From: Legionella quinlivanii
GTDB taxonomy: Bacteria; Pseudomonadota; Gammaproteobacteria; Legionellales; Legionellaceae
Length of the DNA stretch: 64,000 nucleotides
Direction: 5' to 3'
Assembly: GCF_003265995.1 (NCBI RefSeq)
Contig: NZ_MVJN01000012.1
Span: 1-64,000 of the forward strand
In this document: positions 27,253 to 35,219 of the stretch, piece by piece
How positions within the stretch are numbered: position 1 is the first letter of the stretch
Layout of the letters: every line of letters starts with the position of its first letter
The notes under the pieces: generated by a model
Told to the model about the DNA's origin: nothing
Database searches by the model: none
Seen by the model: only the letters and a program-made list of their open reading frames with translations
Made by a program: the position numbers and the translations under genes

Positions 27253-28320
27253 CTAAAAAATATGTAAATGGTCATAATGAATAAATTCGGGTTTATCCTT
27301 TTGGCCCAGAAATTCCTTCAATTTACTCGCGTCATAGCGGGCAATGCCAATGCCGACTTTCATATGCTCGAATAAAATTTCGACTAAATCCCCTTTCCTG
27401 AATTCGCCAATACAACTTTCAATCCCTACAGGCAGCAGGCTAATCACTCGGCGATTGTCTTTAAAAATCTCAAATAAGCCTTTATTAATAGATATCGCCC
27501 CATGCGGCTTTTCCGCATTGTAAGCCATCCATCGTTTTATGTTGGACGCATTTTTTCGCGGTAAAATCCTGGTGCCGATAGTTTCGCCTGCCAGAATTTT
27601 TAAAAGAATATAGGGCTCATCCATACTGGCGATGTGCGTGGTGATACCCAGTTTTGACATTTTACGTGCAGTGGACAACTTACCAGCCATTCCCCCTCTC
27701 CCCATCGTGCTTTTGAGACTGGAAACGCTTGGCCAATCATTGTCGTTTTTAATTTCAGAAATAAGACGCGCCTCCGGACTGTCCGGATGATGACTAAAAA
27801 CACCTGCAATATTACTCAGGATAATCAATTTGTCAGCGTTAACCTGTGCGGCAATTAGTCCAGCTAATTCATCATTATCGGTAAACATTAATTCCTGAAT
27901 CGCCACGCTGTCATTTTCATTAATAATGGGAATAATATTGCGATGATTTAACAATTCTCTGATTAGTCGGGCAATACTTAAATAATGCTGACGGGTATGA
28001 AAATCATGTTTGGTTAACAACAGCTGCGCCGTGAGTAGTTGGTACTTGCCAAAAAGAGAAGAGTAGGTTTTCATCAGTTCAGGCTGACCAATCGATGCCA
28101 GCACCTGTTTTTCAGCGATGGAATGCCCGTATTGGCGGGCCAGATAATCTTTACTTATTTTTCGCCCCGCACCAACTGCTCCGGAGCTGACCAGAATGAC
28201 ATGATTTCCCTGCTCCTGCAGGTGAACAATTTGCTCAACCAGATGCAGAATGACGGGCTCGTTGGGCGTTCCATCGTTTGTCAGAATGCTTTGTGTACCA
28301 ACCTTAACTACAATAATCAT
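27253..28320 (-). CDS. proB: Glutamate 5-kinase
   Basis: First enzyme of proline synthesis, phosphorylating glutamate. The amino acid kinase domain starts with IIVVKVGTQSIL and carries LVSSGAVGAG, PIINENDSVA and the GRGGMAGKL block. A PUA domain occupies roughly the last 85 residues. Length 355 residues, slightly shorter than E. coli ProB. The gene precedes proA, and a small conserved-looking gene (28347-28706) lies 26 bases upstream in the same direction. Confidence 0.96.
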   Translation of the reverse strand: MIIVVKVGTQSILTNDGTPNEPVILHLVEQIVHLQEQGNHVILVSSGAVGAGRKISKDYLARQYGHSIAEKQVLASIGQPELMKTYSSLFGKYQLLTAQLLLTKHDFHTRQHYLSIARLIRELLNHRNIIPIINENDSVAIQELMFTDNDELAGLIAAQVNADKLIILSNIAGVFSHHPDSPEARLISEIKNDNDWPSVSSLKSTMGRGGMAGKLSTARKMSKLGITTHIASMDEPYILLKILAGETIGTRILPRKNASNIKRWMAYNAEKPHGAISINKGLFEIFKDNRRVISLLPVGIESCIGEFRKGDLVEILFEHMKVGIGIARYDASKLKEFLGQKDKPEFIHYDHLHIF

Positions 28321-28346
28321 TTAAAATCCAGGGAGCAATATACCTG

Positions 28347-28706
28347 CTATTGCATCTCATCAAATCGCTGCTTAACGGCATCAATATTGTTCACTGCCTG
28401 GAGAATGACATCGTTGAATTGTTCTAACTGCTCTTTATTCTGCTGCTGGAAGCTTTCCTTTGTCACGCCTTCCTCCAACACCATCGATACCAATCCCCTG
28501 ATACTCTCCCGAGCCTTATCAATTTCGCTCAGAAGTGTTTGGAGAGGAAGCACCAGCGCATCACCTTCCGCTATAACAGCAAGTTTTTGCTGAACTTCCA
28601 CAGCCATGCTCTCTAATTTGCTATCGAGATTGACGATATTGAGCTGTGCGTCGCTATCCATTAGATTTAAAAACAATTCGGGTTCCTGCTGTTCATCGTT
28701 TACCAT
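28347..28706 (-). CDS. Small acidic helical protein of unknown function
   Basis: 119 residues, strongly acidic, no Cys, no membrane segment and no signal peptide. Sequence is rich in Glu, Gln, Leu and Val with a heptad-like pattern from about residue 25 to the end, suggesting a coiled coil. I do not recognise the family. The tight 26-base spacing to proB on the same strand suggests co-transcription, but functional linkage is not implied. Its codon pattern looks like its neighbours' and the reverse strand ORF over it is much less protein-like. Confidence 0.6.
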   Translation of the reverse strand: MVNDEQQEPELFLNLMDSDAQLNIVNLDSKLESMAVEVQQKLAVIAEGDALVLPLQTLLSEIDKARESIRGLVSMVLEEGVTKESFQQQNKEQLEQFNDVILQAVNNIDAVKQRFDEMQ

Positions 28707-28846
28707 ACCTGCTCCAGATTACCTAAGGATTGCTTCACTTGTCGAGCCTATAATTAAATTTTATTATTTTTTCTTATATCGTAGATGAATTTCTTACTCT
28801 TCACAAATAATGCTATCATGCCCTTTTTTTAAGCATTAAGAAAAAT

Positions 28847-29473
28847 ATGTTGCTTGATGGATTATTCATTATCGGTATTGGAATTGAAGCCATTACTGGC
28901 GCTTTGTCAGCGGGCCGCAAGAAAATGGATTTTTTTGGTGTGATTGTTATCGCCTGTATCACCGCCTTAGGCGGGGGCACGGTCAGAGACGTACTCTTTG
29001 ACACCTATCCCCTCACCTGGGTTACCCATCCTGAATACCTTCTTTTTACTGCAGCATGCGCGGTTTTGACAATTTTTATCGCGAATTCCCTGCTCAAAAT
29101 TATGAAAATATTTTTAATCCTCGACGCCCTGGGATTATCCACTTTTGTTATTATTGGAACACAGAAAATTTTAGCCAGCGGTTTCCCACCCCTGGTTGCG
29201 GTTATTGGCGGTATGTTAACAGGAGTCAGCGGAGGGATGCTGCGGGATATTTTATGCAATGATATTCCACTGGTATTAAGAAAGGAACTCTATGCCATGA
29301 TTGCACTGGCTGGGGGTTTGCTTTTTATTGGTCTGGAGCATTTTAAGGTGCCCGTCAATATCAATATTGTGGCTACCTTTATGAGCATATTTACTGCCCG
29401 CTTACTGGCTATTTTTTATCACATCGAAATGCCTAAGTTTGAAATAATGGGGACAAGAAGAAAAGGGAACTAA
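28847..29473 (+). CDS. TRIC-type cation channel family protein (UPF0126, YicG-like)
   Basis: 208-residue inner-membrane protein with seven hydrophobic segments. It contains the two duplicated glycine-rich motifs of the family, ALGGGTVRDVLFD and GVSGGMLRDILCND, each preceded by a helix. Bacterial TRIC homologues form trimeric potassium-permeable channels; a glycine-transport role has also been proposed for some. ATG at 28847. No operon partner; the inverted-repeat element begins 19 bases after its stop. Confidence 0.88.
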   Translation: MLLDGLFIIGIGIEAITGALSAGRKKMDFFGVIVIACITALGGGTVRDVLFDTYPLTWVTHPEYLLFTAACAVLTIFIANSLLKIMKIFLILDALGLSTFVIIGTQKILASGFPPLVAVIGGMLTGVSGGMLRDILCNDIPLVLRKELYAMIALAGGLLFIGLEHFKVPVNINIVATFMSIFTARLLAIFYHIEMPKFEIMGTRRKGN

Positions 29474-29491
29474 GAGGCCGGGCTTTGCAGC

Positions 29492-29732
29492 CCATAGCCG
29501 TCAGGCTAAGAAGTAATGTTATCCCCTCTCCACCGCGCGCAGCGTGGGGGAGAGGGAAGGGTGAGGGGGTTAAAAAATTTATCACGTTAGTGATTCCATT
29601 TTGTTGTGGCAATAAACCATAATCAGAGAAATATGATTAATGAATCGCTACGCGACCTTGGTTATAGCCCCCTCTCCCTCACGCTGCGCGCGGTGGAGAG
29701 GGGATCAGATATTCTTAGCCTGACGGCTATGG
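29492..29732. mobile_element. MITE-like inverted-repeat element
   Basis: Long imperfect inverted repeat: left arm 29492-29556 begins CCATAGCCGTCAGGCTAAGAA, right arm 29670-29732 ends with its complement. Each arm also holds a GC-rich block (CCCTCTCCACCGCGCGCAGCG or complement). The roughly 113-base centre has no gene. Total about 241 bases between the TRIC gene and ppiB. Structure fits a miniature inverted-repeat element without transposase. I see no clear target-site duplication. Confidence 0.6.
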
Positions 29733-29755
29733 ACTTATCAGCCCAGCTCCAATTA

Positions 29756-30247
29756 TTACTCTTCACGCATACCGTGAATAATAACTTCTTCCACCGGCAC
29801 GTCTGAGTGACCCATTTTATTGCCCGTTTTCACCTTGGCAATTTCATCAACAACATCCATGCCCTCTACCACTTCACCAAATACGCAGTAACCAAAACCC
29901 TGGGCATTTTCCGCTTTAAAATCAAGAAACCCATTATCGACCACATTAATGAAGAACTGTGCGGTGGCGGAATGGGGATCCATTGTTCTTGCCATAGCGA
30001 TGGTACCACGCTTGTTAAGCTTCGCTGTTTTCGCTTCATTTTTGACCGGGCTGTTGGTCTTTTTTTGTTGCATATCAGCAGTTAATCCGCCACCCTGAAT
30101 CATAAAGCCTGGGATCACGCGGTGAAAAATGGTGTCGTTGTAAAAACCACTGTTTACATAATTTTTAAAATTTTCCACCGTCTCAGGGGTTGTATCTGCG
30201 TGTAACTGCAAGTGAATATCGCCCTTTGATGTGTTGATAATGATCAT
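29756..30247 (-). CDS. ppiB: Peptidyl-prolyl cis-trans isomerase, cyclophilin type
   Basis: 163-residue cytosolic cyclophilin (no signal peptide) that speeds proline isomerisation during folding. Family signatures are [28 protein letters not shown], covering the catalytic Arg in FHRV, and the later [12 protein letters not shown] and [14 protein letters not shown]. Length and lack of leader fit PpiB rather than periplasmic PpiA. It follows tgt by 22 bases on the same strand. Confidence 0.95.
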   Translation of the reverse strand: MIIINTSKGDIHLQLHADTTPETVENFKNYVNSGFYNDTIFHRVIPGFMIQGGGLTADMQQKKTNSPVKNEAKTAKLNKRGTIAMARTMDPHSATAQFFINVVDNGFLDFKAENAQGFGYCVFGEVVEGMDVVDEIAKVKTGNKMGHSDVPVEEVIIHGMREE

Positions 30248-30269
30248 GAAATCTCCTGTTGAAATAGTT

Positions 30270-31430
30270 TTAATTGCGAGTTTCGTTAAGAATCAGATTT
30301 CGCATTTGCGTGCAAACCTCGTGCATGACATGCACATTATGAATGCTGGCCAGTGCGGTGAAAACATTGGATTTCTGTTTAAACAAATGATGCAGATAAG
30401 CTCGTGAATGCGTTTTGCAGGTATAGCAAAGGCAATCTTCCATGATCGGAGCCAGATCATTGGCAAAGCAGGATTTTTTGATTTGCAGCCGATGATTATC
30501 ATACTCACTGGCAAAACGCAGCCAATGGCCATCTTTAACAATTTTACCAGAGTATAAGGCTCCATGTCTTGCATTACGGGTGGGGGCTACGCAATCGAAC
30601 ATGTCGATACCTTGAGCCACTACATCGAGTAAATCCTGGGGCGACATACCCACCCCCATTGTATAGCGGGGTTTATTTTCAGGAAGATATTCTCTGACCC
30701 ACTGGATAATCTCGACTGTTTTCTTCATGTCGAAGCCGACGGTCTCACCACCAATAGCGATCCCGTCCAAATCCATACTGGCTACAAACTTAGCACTTTC
30801 AGAGCGCAGCTCCTGGAAAATGCCCCCTTGAATGATACCGAAAAGCGCCTGTCTGGCACCGTAGCGCGAAGCAGGATACTGCTGGTGATAATCAATGGAC
30901 TGCAAAAGCCAGCGATGTGTTCTTTCCATAATCTGGCGCACTTCTTCAAAGCTGGATGCGTCTGGTGTGCATTGGTCAAAGGCCATGATGATATCTGCGC
31001 CAATTATTTTCTGGGTTTCCAGAGACATTTCCGGTGTCATATGAATCAGACGAGAATCCCCCGGCAATTGAAAATGAGCACCCTCTTCATCAATACGACA
31101 GATTTCCTTGTTTTTGGACAGGCTAAAAACCTGAAAGCCGCCGCTGTCGGTCAGCATCGGGCCATCCCAACCCATAAAGGGATGCATGCCGCCGGCCTGT
31201 TCAATGACTTCCATACCCGGAGCACAAAGCATATGATAGGTGTTACCGCCTAAAATAATCTGGCTGCCGGCTTCTTTCAGCTCTAAAGGCATCATATTAT
31301 TAACGCCTGCGCGAGTGCCTACGGGCATGAATACCGGGCTTATAAATTCCCCATGAGGAGTGGACACGCGAATAATACGCGCCTTGTTGCGGGAATATCT
31401 GGCAATTACTTCACAATTAAATGTTGACAT
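30270..31430 (-). CDS. tgt: Queuine tRNA-ribosyltransferase
   Basis: Exchanges guanine 34 for preQ1 in tRNAs with GUN anticodons. The 386 residues carry the nucleophile region [35 protein letters not shown] with the second catalytic Asp, and a zinc site of [17 protein letters not shown]. All are complete. Queuosine links: ppiB follows, and a YhhQ-type queuosine-precursor transporter is encoded at about 53 kb. Confidence 0.96.
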   Translation of the reverse strand: MSTFNCEVIARYSRNKARIIRVSTPHGEFISPVFMPVGTRAGVNNMMPLELKEAGSQIILGGNTYHMLCAPGMEVIEQAGGMHPFMGWDGPMLTDSGGFQVFSLSKNKEICRIDEEGAHFQLPGDSRLIHMTPEMSLETQKIIGADIIMAFDQCTPDASSFEEVRQIMERTHRWLLQSIDYHQQYPASRYGARQALFGIIQGGIFQELRSESAKFVASMDLDGIAIGGETVGFDMKKTVEIIQWVREYLPENKPRYTMGVGMSPQDLLDVVAQGIDMFDCVAPTRNARHGALYSGKIVKDGHWLRFASEYDNHRLQIKKSCFANDLAPIMEDCLCYTCKTHSRAYLHHLFKQKSNVFTALASIHNVHVMHEVCTQMRNLILNETRN

Positions 31431-31557
31431 GAAAATCTATCTAACCTGTTATATCAATTCCCAATAGCGCATTTCAATGGAATAAACACTATTACAATTC
31501 AAATTCCAATTTGCCGACATTATACGTCAATCGTTGGGAATTTATGCAAGCCTGATT

Positions 31558-32055
31558 TTATAGTGACTTTTCATTCAGATAATAAATAATCATTGAACCG
31601 ATAATAATGAATAAAAAATATAAAGCAGACCAGGCAGGCATTGATAAGCCCAGCCATTGCCAGTTCACTTCAGCACAATCACCCGATCCCCAGAACAGAG
31701 CGTGCATGACATCTTTCAGGGGGAAATATTTCACCATGACATCAAGCCCAGGTAAACAGGCTGGAACCTGATCAGCAGGCAAAGACTGAAGCCATAATTG
31801 CCGCCCAGCGAAAAAAAGCCCGGCCCCGGCAAATACAATCTGCAGCAATTGCATTTTTTGCAGTTGCAAAATAGCCTTGGCAAACATCATAGCGATGCCG
31901 ATGCAAACTATAATGAGCACGCAAATCCGCTGCATAATACAAAGCGGACAAGGCTCCATACCTTTTATATATTGAAAGTACAGAGAAGCGCCAAAAACCA
32001 GCAGACTGATTAATACCAATATATATTGCAGCCGTTTAGGATTTATAAGGTTCAT
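31558..32055 (-). CDS. dsbB: Disulphide bond formation protein B
   Basis: Inner-membrane oxidase that re-oxidises DsbA and passes electrons to quinone. From the ATG at 32055 the protein has 165 residues and four membrane helices. The first periplasmic pair is CPLC in GMEPCPLCIMQRI, and the second pair is PACLPG...SGDCAEV; all four Cys are kept. The start overlaps the stop of the cytochrome c gene (ATGA), so translation is coupled. An upstream in-frame extension is open but lacks support. Confidence 0.93.
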   Translation of the reverse strand: MNLINPKRLQYILVLISLLVFGASLYFQYIKGMEPCPLCIMQRICVLIIVCIGIAMMFAKAILQLQKMQLLQIVFAGAGLFFAGRQLWLQSLPADQVPACLPGLDVMVKYFPLKDVMHALFWGSGDCAEVNWQWLGLSMPAWSALYFLFIIIGSMIIYYLNEKSL

Positions 32056-32471
32056 GATGGCGGCAACATGTATTGAATGGCCTCTTTCAAATCCTGCTCT
32101 GTGCAGGACTGGCATGTGCCCTTAGGCGGCATTGCATTAAGTCCTTTAGTAGCAGAGGCAGTCAAGCCGTCGATTCCCTTGCCTAAACGCGGTTTCCAAT
32201 CAGCGGCGTCATGCAGTTTGGGGGCCCCGGCAACACCTGCCTGATGGCATACTGAACAAAATTGTTCAAAAGTATCCTGGCCTGGCTTTTTCGCAACGGC
32301 TTTCTCTGCCGCAGGTGCCTTTTTCTGAGTTGAGGCACTACCCGCATCCTCCTCAATATCCACACTGCCTACCGGCTTGATCCGCTCCTCAATCTGCTGA
32401 CGATCAAAATCCTCGAGAGCCCAGCTTATTGGACAAACCGTGAATAATAATATCCACAACACATAAGGCAT
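32052..32471 (-). CDS. Cytochrome c5-like monohaem protein
   Basis: Periplasmic electron carrier of about 139 residues. The ATG at 32471 is selected because it has an AAAGGAA site and gives a clean signal peptide (MPYVLWILLFTVCPISWA); an open start further upstream would bury it. A charged, Ala/Lys-rich linker (about 25-65) precedes one c-type domain with haem motif CSVCH and distal Met in NAMPPKG. A C-terminal Cys pair (CQSC) resembles cytochrome c5. It is co-transcribed and overlaps with dsbB. Confidence 0.88.
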   Translation of the reverse strand: MPYVLWILLFTVCPISWALEDFDRQQIEERIKPVGSVDIEEDAGSASTQKKAPAAEKAVAKKPGQDTFEQFCSVCHQAGVAGAPKLHDAADWKPRLGKGIDGLTASATKGLNAMPPKGTCQSCTEQDLKEAIQYMLPPS

Positions 32472-32609
32472 GCTGATTCCTTTTATACTTAACTTCCAAA
32501 ATGATAACGCCATCTGCCAATGATTTCCAGTTAGGAAACAGGGGAAACTACTGATTAACCCCTTTTCATGTCAGGAGTTTTTTATAATAATTAGCCCCTC
32601 ATTAGCACA

Positions 32610-32650
32610 GATAAGATTAAATTTGATACAATCTTATCATTAACGCGTTA
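32610..32650. promoter_or_regulatory. Dyads upstream of trhO
   Basis: Perfect nine-base arms GATAAGATT (32610-32618) and AATCTTATC (32630-32638) with an eleven-base spacer are followed at once by the perfect ten-base palindrome TAACGCGTTA (32641-32650). Both lie 22-63 bases before the trhO ATG in a divergent promoter region. Location and symmetry suggest protein-binding sites; the regulator is unknown. Confidence 0.4.
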
Positions 32651-32672
32651 TTGTACATTTAGGTTAGCAGTC

Positions 32673-33455
32673 ATGAAGTCATACTTAGTCGCAGCATTTT
32701 ACAAATTTGTTTCTATACCCAACCATGAAACCTTAAGAGAACCTTTGTTGGATAAAATGGTGGAACATGGCATTAAGGGTACAATCATTCTCGCCCACGA
32801 GGGCATTAATGGTACTTTCGCAGGATTGGAGAATGATGTAGAGGCATTCATTGAACACTTAAGAAGCTATTCCGGCTTTGCTGATCTTCACTTTAAAAAA
32901 AGCTATGACGAGACTAATCCCTTTGACAAGTCCAAAGTTAAACTGCGCAAGGAAATTGTATCCTTCGGAATTGACGATATCGATGCGGCCACTCAAGCGG
33001 GTATTTATGTAAAACCTGAGGAATGGAACCAGCTGATTCAGGATCCTGAGGTACTTACTATTGATACGCGAAATGACTATGAAGTCAGTCTTGGCAGTTT
33101 TAAAGGCGCAATCAATCCAAAGACCTTAAACTTCAGAGATTTTCCTGAATACGTGCAGAATAATCTGATGCAGGACAAGCACAAAAAAATAGCCATGTTT
33201 TGTACTGGCGGTATCCGTTGTGAGAAATCAACCGCTTATCTCAAGAAGCTGGGCTTTGAACAGGTTTACCATCTTGAGGGCGGCATCCTCAATTATCTTG
33301 AAACCATCCAGGAAAATTCCTTATGGGAAGGCAGTTGTTTTGTATTTGATAATCGCGTAGCGGTCAATGCAGAACTCGAACCCTTGGAAGAAGGCACCGT
33401 AGATCTCGAATGGAAAAATAAATGCCGGCAACAGGCATTGGAAGGGGAAGAATAA
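32673..33455 (+). CDS. trhO: tRNA uridine(34) hydroxylase, rhodanese family
   Basis: Oxygen-dependent enzyme making 5-hydroxyuridine at position 34 of tRNA (YceA/TrhO). The 260 residues show an N-terminal acylphosphatase-like domain ([16 protein letters not shown]) and a rhodanese domain with active-site loop [10 protein letters not shown]. Both parts are intact and length is slightly below that of E. coli TrhO (about 350), with the C-terminal Cys-rich extension shortened. Single gene, divergent from the cytochrome gene. Confidence 0.92.
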   Translation: MKSYLVAAFYKFVSIPNHETLREPLLDKMVEHGIKGTIILAHEGINGTFAGLENDVEAFIEHLRSYSGFADLHFKKSYDETNPFDKSKVKLRKEIVSFGIDDIDAATQAGIYVKPEEWNQLIQDPEVLTIDTRNDYEVSLGSFKGAINPKTLNFRDFPEYVQNNLMQDKHKKIAMFCTGGIRCEKSTAYLKKLGFEQVYHLEGGILNYLETIQENSLWEGSCFVFDNRVAVNAELEPLEEGTVDLEWKNKCRQQALEGEE

Positions 33456-33501
33456 TTTCCAAGGCTCTCAACCTGGTCCTGATATATTTAAAATCTTACG
33501 A

Positions 33502-33530
33502 TTGATTCGTGATGCGCAACAGGCTATAAT
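33502..33530 (+). promoter_or_regulatory. Promoter of higBA, nearly leaderless
   Basis: TTGATT (33502-33507), a 17-base spacer and a perfect TATAAT (33525-33530). A start seven or so bases later falls at about 33537, only three bases before the toxin ATG at 33540, so no ribosome-binding site can be in the transcript. Confidence 0.7.
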
Positions 33531-33539
33531 GCTTTTATT

Positions 33540-33818
33540 ATGATAAAATCATTTAAACATAAAGGTCTGAAACTCTTTTTTGAAAAAGGAGATTATTCTG
33601 GTATTCAAGCAAAGCATTGTAAAAAATTAAGATTACAGTTAAGTGCTCTTGATACCGCTCAGGTTATTGAAGATATGGATTTGCCAGGTTATTACCTCCA
33701 TAAATTAAAAGGTGATCGTAAGAACAGTTGGTCAATCACGGTCAACGGTAACTGGCGAATAACATTTGAGTTTATTGACGGCGATGCTTACATTGTAAAT
33801 TACGAGGATTATCACTAA
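33540..33818 (+). CDS. higB: HigB-type toxin (RelE-like mRNA interferase)
   Basis: 92-residue basic protein of the RelE/HigB fold. Features are the N-terminal IKSFKHKGLKLFFEKGD, the middle LHKLKGDRKNSWSITVNGNWRITFEF and the end YIVNYEDYH with a C-terminal His/Tyr pair typical of the family. It would cleave ribosome-bound mRNA. The stop codon overlaps the antitoxin start (TAATG). The toxin-first order is characteristic of higBA. Confidence 0.9.
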   Translation: MIKSFKHKGLKLFFEKGDYSGIQAKHCKKLRLQLSALDTAQVIEDMDLPGYYLHKLKGDRKNSWSITVNGNWRITFEFIDGDAYIVNYEDYH

Positions 33819-34114
33819 TGATTACCCAGCATAATCCACCACATCCAGGTGAATTTATTAAAGAAACTTATATTGAGCCATTGAACATTAGCTTAAGAAA
33901 AGCAGCCCATGATCTCGATGTTGCTCCTTCCACTTTCTCAAGATTAATCAAGGGAGAGTCCGATTTGTCTCCCGAAATGGCATTAAAGCTTAGTAAAGCC
34001 TTTGGCAGGAGCCCAGAAAGCTGGATGCAAATGCAAATTAATTATGAGCTTTGGCGCGCAAAACAGCATGTTAATTTAGATCGCGTTAACATTATTTACG
34101 CCCATGCGCATTAA
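33818..34114 (+). CDS. higA: HigA-type antitoxin (XRE family)
   Basis: 98-residue helix-turn-helix protein. The start motif HPGEFIKETYIEPLNIS and the HTH region RKAAHDLDVAPSTFSRLIKGE, with LSKAFGRSPESWMQMQ after it, are standard for the HigA group. It should bind HigB and repress the promoter at 33502-33530. Translation is coupled to higB by a one-base overlap. Confidence 0.92.
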   Translation: MITQHNPPHPGEFIKETYIEPLNISLRKAAHDLDVAPSTFSRLIKGESDLSPEMALKLSKAFGRSPESWMQMQINYELWRAKQHVNLDRVNIIYAHAH

Positions 34115-34239
34115 TAATGTATGGCTCTGGAATGGATGAAGTGCTGGAAAATAAGATAGATTCATGCATAATTGGGCATTATTGACTCTCAGCTCAATTT
34201 TTTTTGATGGCCGATTGGATCGGAGCCGCCTTAATTGGA

Positions 34240-34272
34240 GGGCTAACAGAGTTGAGCAGCCCTTTTTTTTTT
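34240..34272 (+). terminator. Rho-independent terminator after higBA
   Basis: Arms GGGCT (34240-34244) and AGCCC (34258-34262) are followed by ten T (34263-34272). It lies about 125 bases after the antitoxin stop and 40 bases before the J-domain gene. The stem is short but the T tract is strong. Confidence 0.6.
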
Positions 34273-34313
34273 ACAATTATCCTGAATGACAAAATAGTCA
34301 GTTAATAAATCAC

Positions 34314-35030
34314 ATGCCTTATATACCATCGCTTCAACCTTATTTGCACCTTTTGGGATTAAATTCTTCTGCCACACTTACCGATGTTAAAAGAGAATAT
34401 AAGAAGCTGGTTTTAAAATACCACCCTGATAAAAATCAAAATAACGAGCAAGCAACAACTGATTTTCAAGCATTACAAACGGCTTATGAAAAATTAGTAA
34501 GGTATGCAGAGAATGAAACCCGAATTAAAGATGATAACCTCTATTCTTGCGAAGAAAATTATAATTATGTATCAGAAGAAGATGAAGGTGATATATTTGG
34601 CTTTTTTGCTCCCAAATCCCAAAGAAAAAAATTTATACTAACTTGGAAAATTAAGCACAACGAGTCAACTATATGCCTTTCTCATCCTATATTCTTCGGA
34701 TGTAGTAGTGATGAAATTATATTTTGGTATATCAATACATCAAAAGCTTCACTTGTTTTACCAATAAATAATAATCTCGCTTTAAAGAAAAAGTTAAAGT
34801 GTTCTTTATATCAGGCCCTGGGCCCTCAATTAATAGTGTCCTGTGATGATGATATAGAAATGGCTATTAAACTTCCTCAGTCTCAATCTGATTTGACGAA
34901 GATACTCAGGATTCTTGCTATAAATTACGAGATCCCTGCCTCAGTGCTCACTTTCCTTAGCGAGAAGCTTAATTGTGAAGATGTCTATTCCCTTAACAAT
35001 AGATTGCCTGGTACGAGCATCTTCGTTTAA
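34314..35030 (+). CDS. J-domain protein
   Basis: 238 residues. The first 65 are a J domain with helices II and III around the exact HPD motif (KYHPDKNQNN), which stimulates DnaK-type ATPases. The Gly/Phe-rich linker and zinc fingers of DnaJ are absent. The remaining 170 residues have no recognisable fold but show an acidic stretch (about 78-95). A+T-rich relative to the housekeeping genes to its left. It lies 189 bases before the giant SecA-like gene on the same strand, which suggests, but does not show, a shared role. Confidence 0.8.
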   Translation: MPYIPSLQPYLHLLGLNSSATLTDVKREYKKLVLKYHPDKNQNNEQATTDFQALQTAYEKLVRYAENETRIKDDNLYSCEENYNYVSEEDEGDIFGFFAPKSQRKKFILTWKIKHNESTICLSHPIFFGCSSDEIIFWYINTSKASLVLPINNNLALKKKLKCSLYQALGPQLIVSCDDDIEMAIKLPQSQSDLTKILRILAINYEIPASVLTFLSEKLNCEDVYSLNNRLPGTSIFV

Positions 35031-35219
35031 AAATACCCTGTTCACACAACTCTGTCACTGAGTACGCCAGGATCTAGATTCTAGCCACTTGTAATCATGA
35101 GCCTCAAGGAGGGTCAGTTCTATACCGATAGATGACATAATTTAGCCCCACCGAGTTCTTAATATTTCTTTAAGGAAATCTCTCTAAACTTAGCCTACTT
35201 CCATGCTTTGAGGTGTCTC

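Noticed and set aside
28039-28593. 184-codon plus-strand ORF
   Set aside because: It lies opposite proB and the small acidic gene, is Ser/Cys rich, and fits a frame shadow.
20262-29732. CRISPR array
   Set aside because: The palindromes occur as isolated elements, with no regular spacing and no cas genes.
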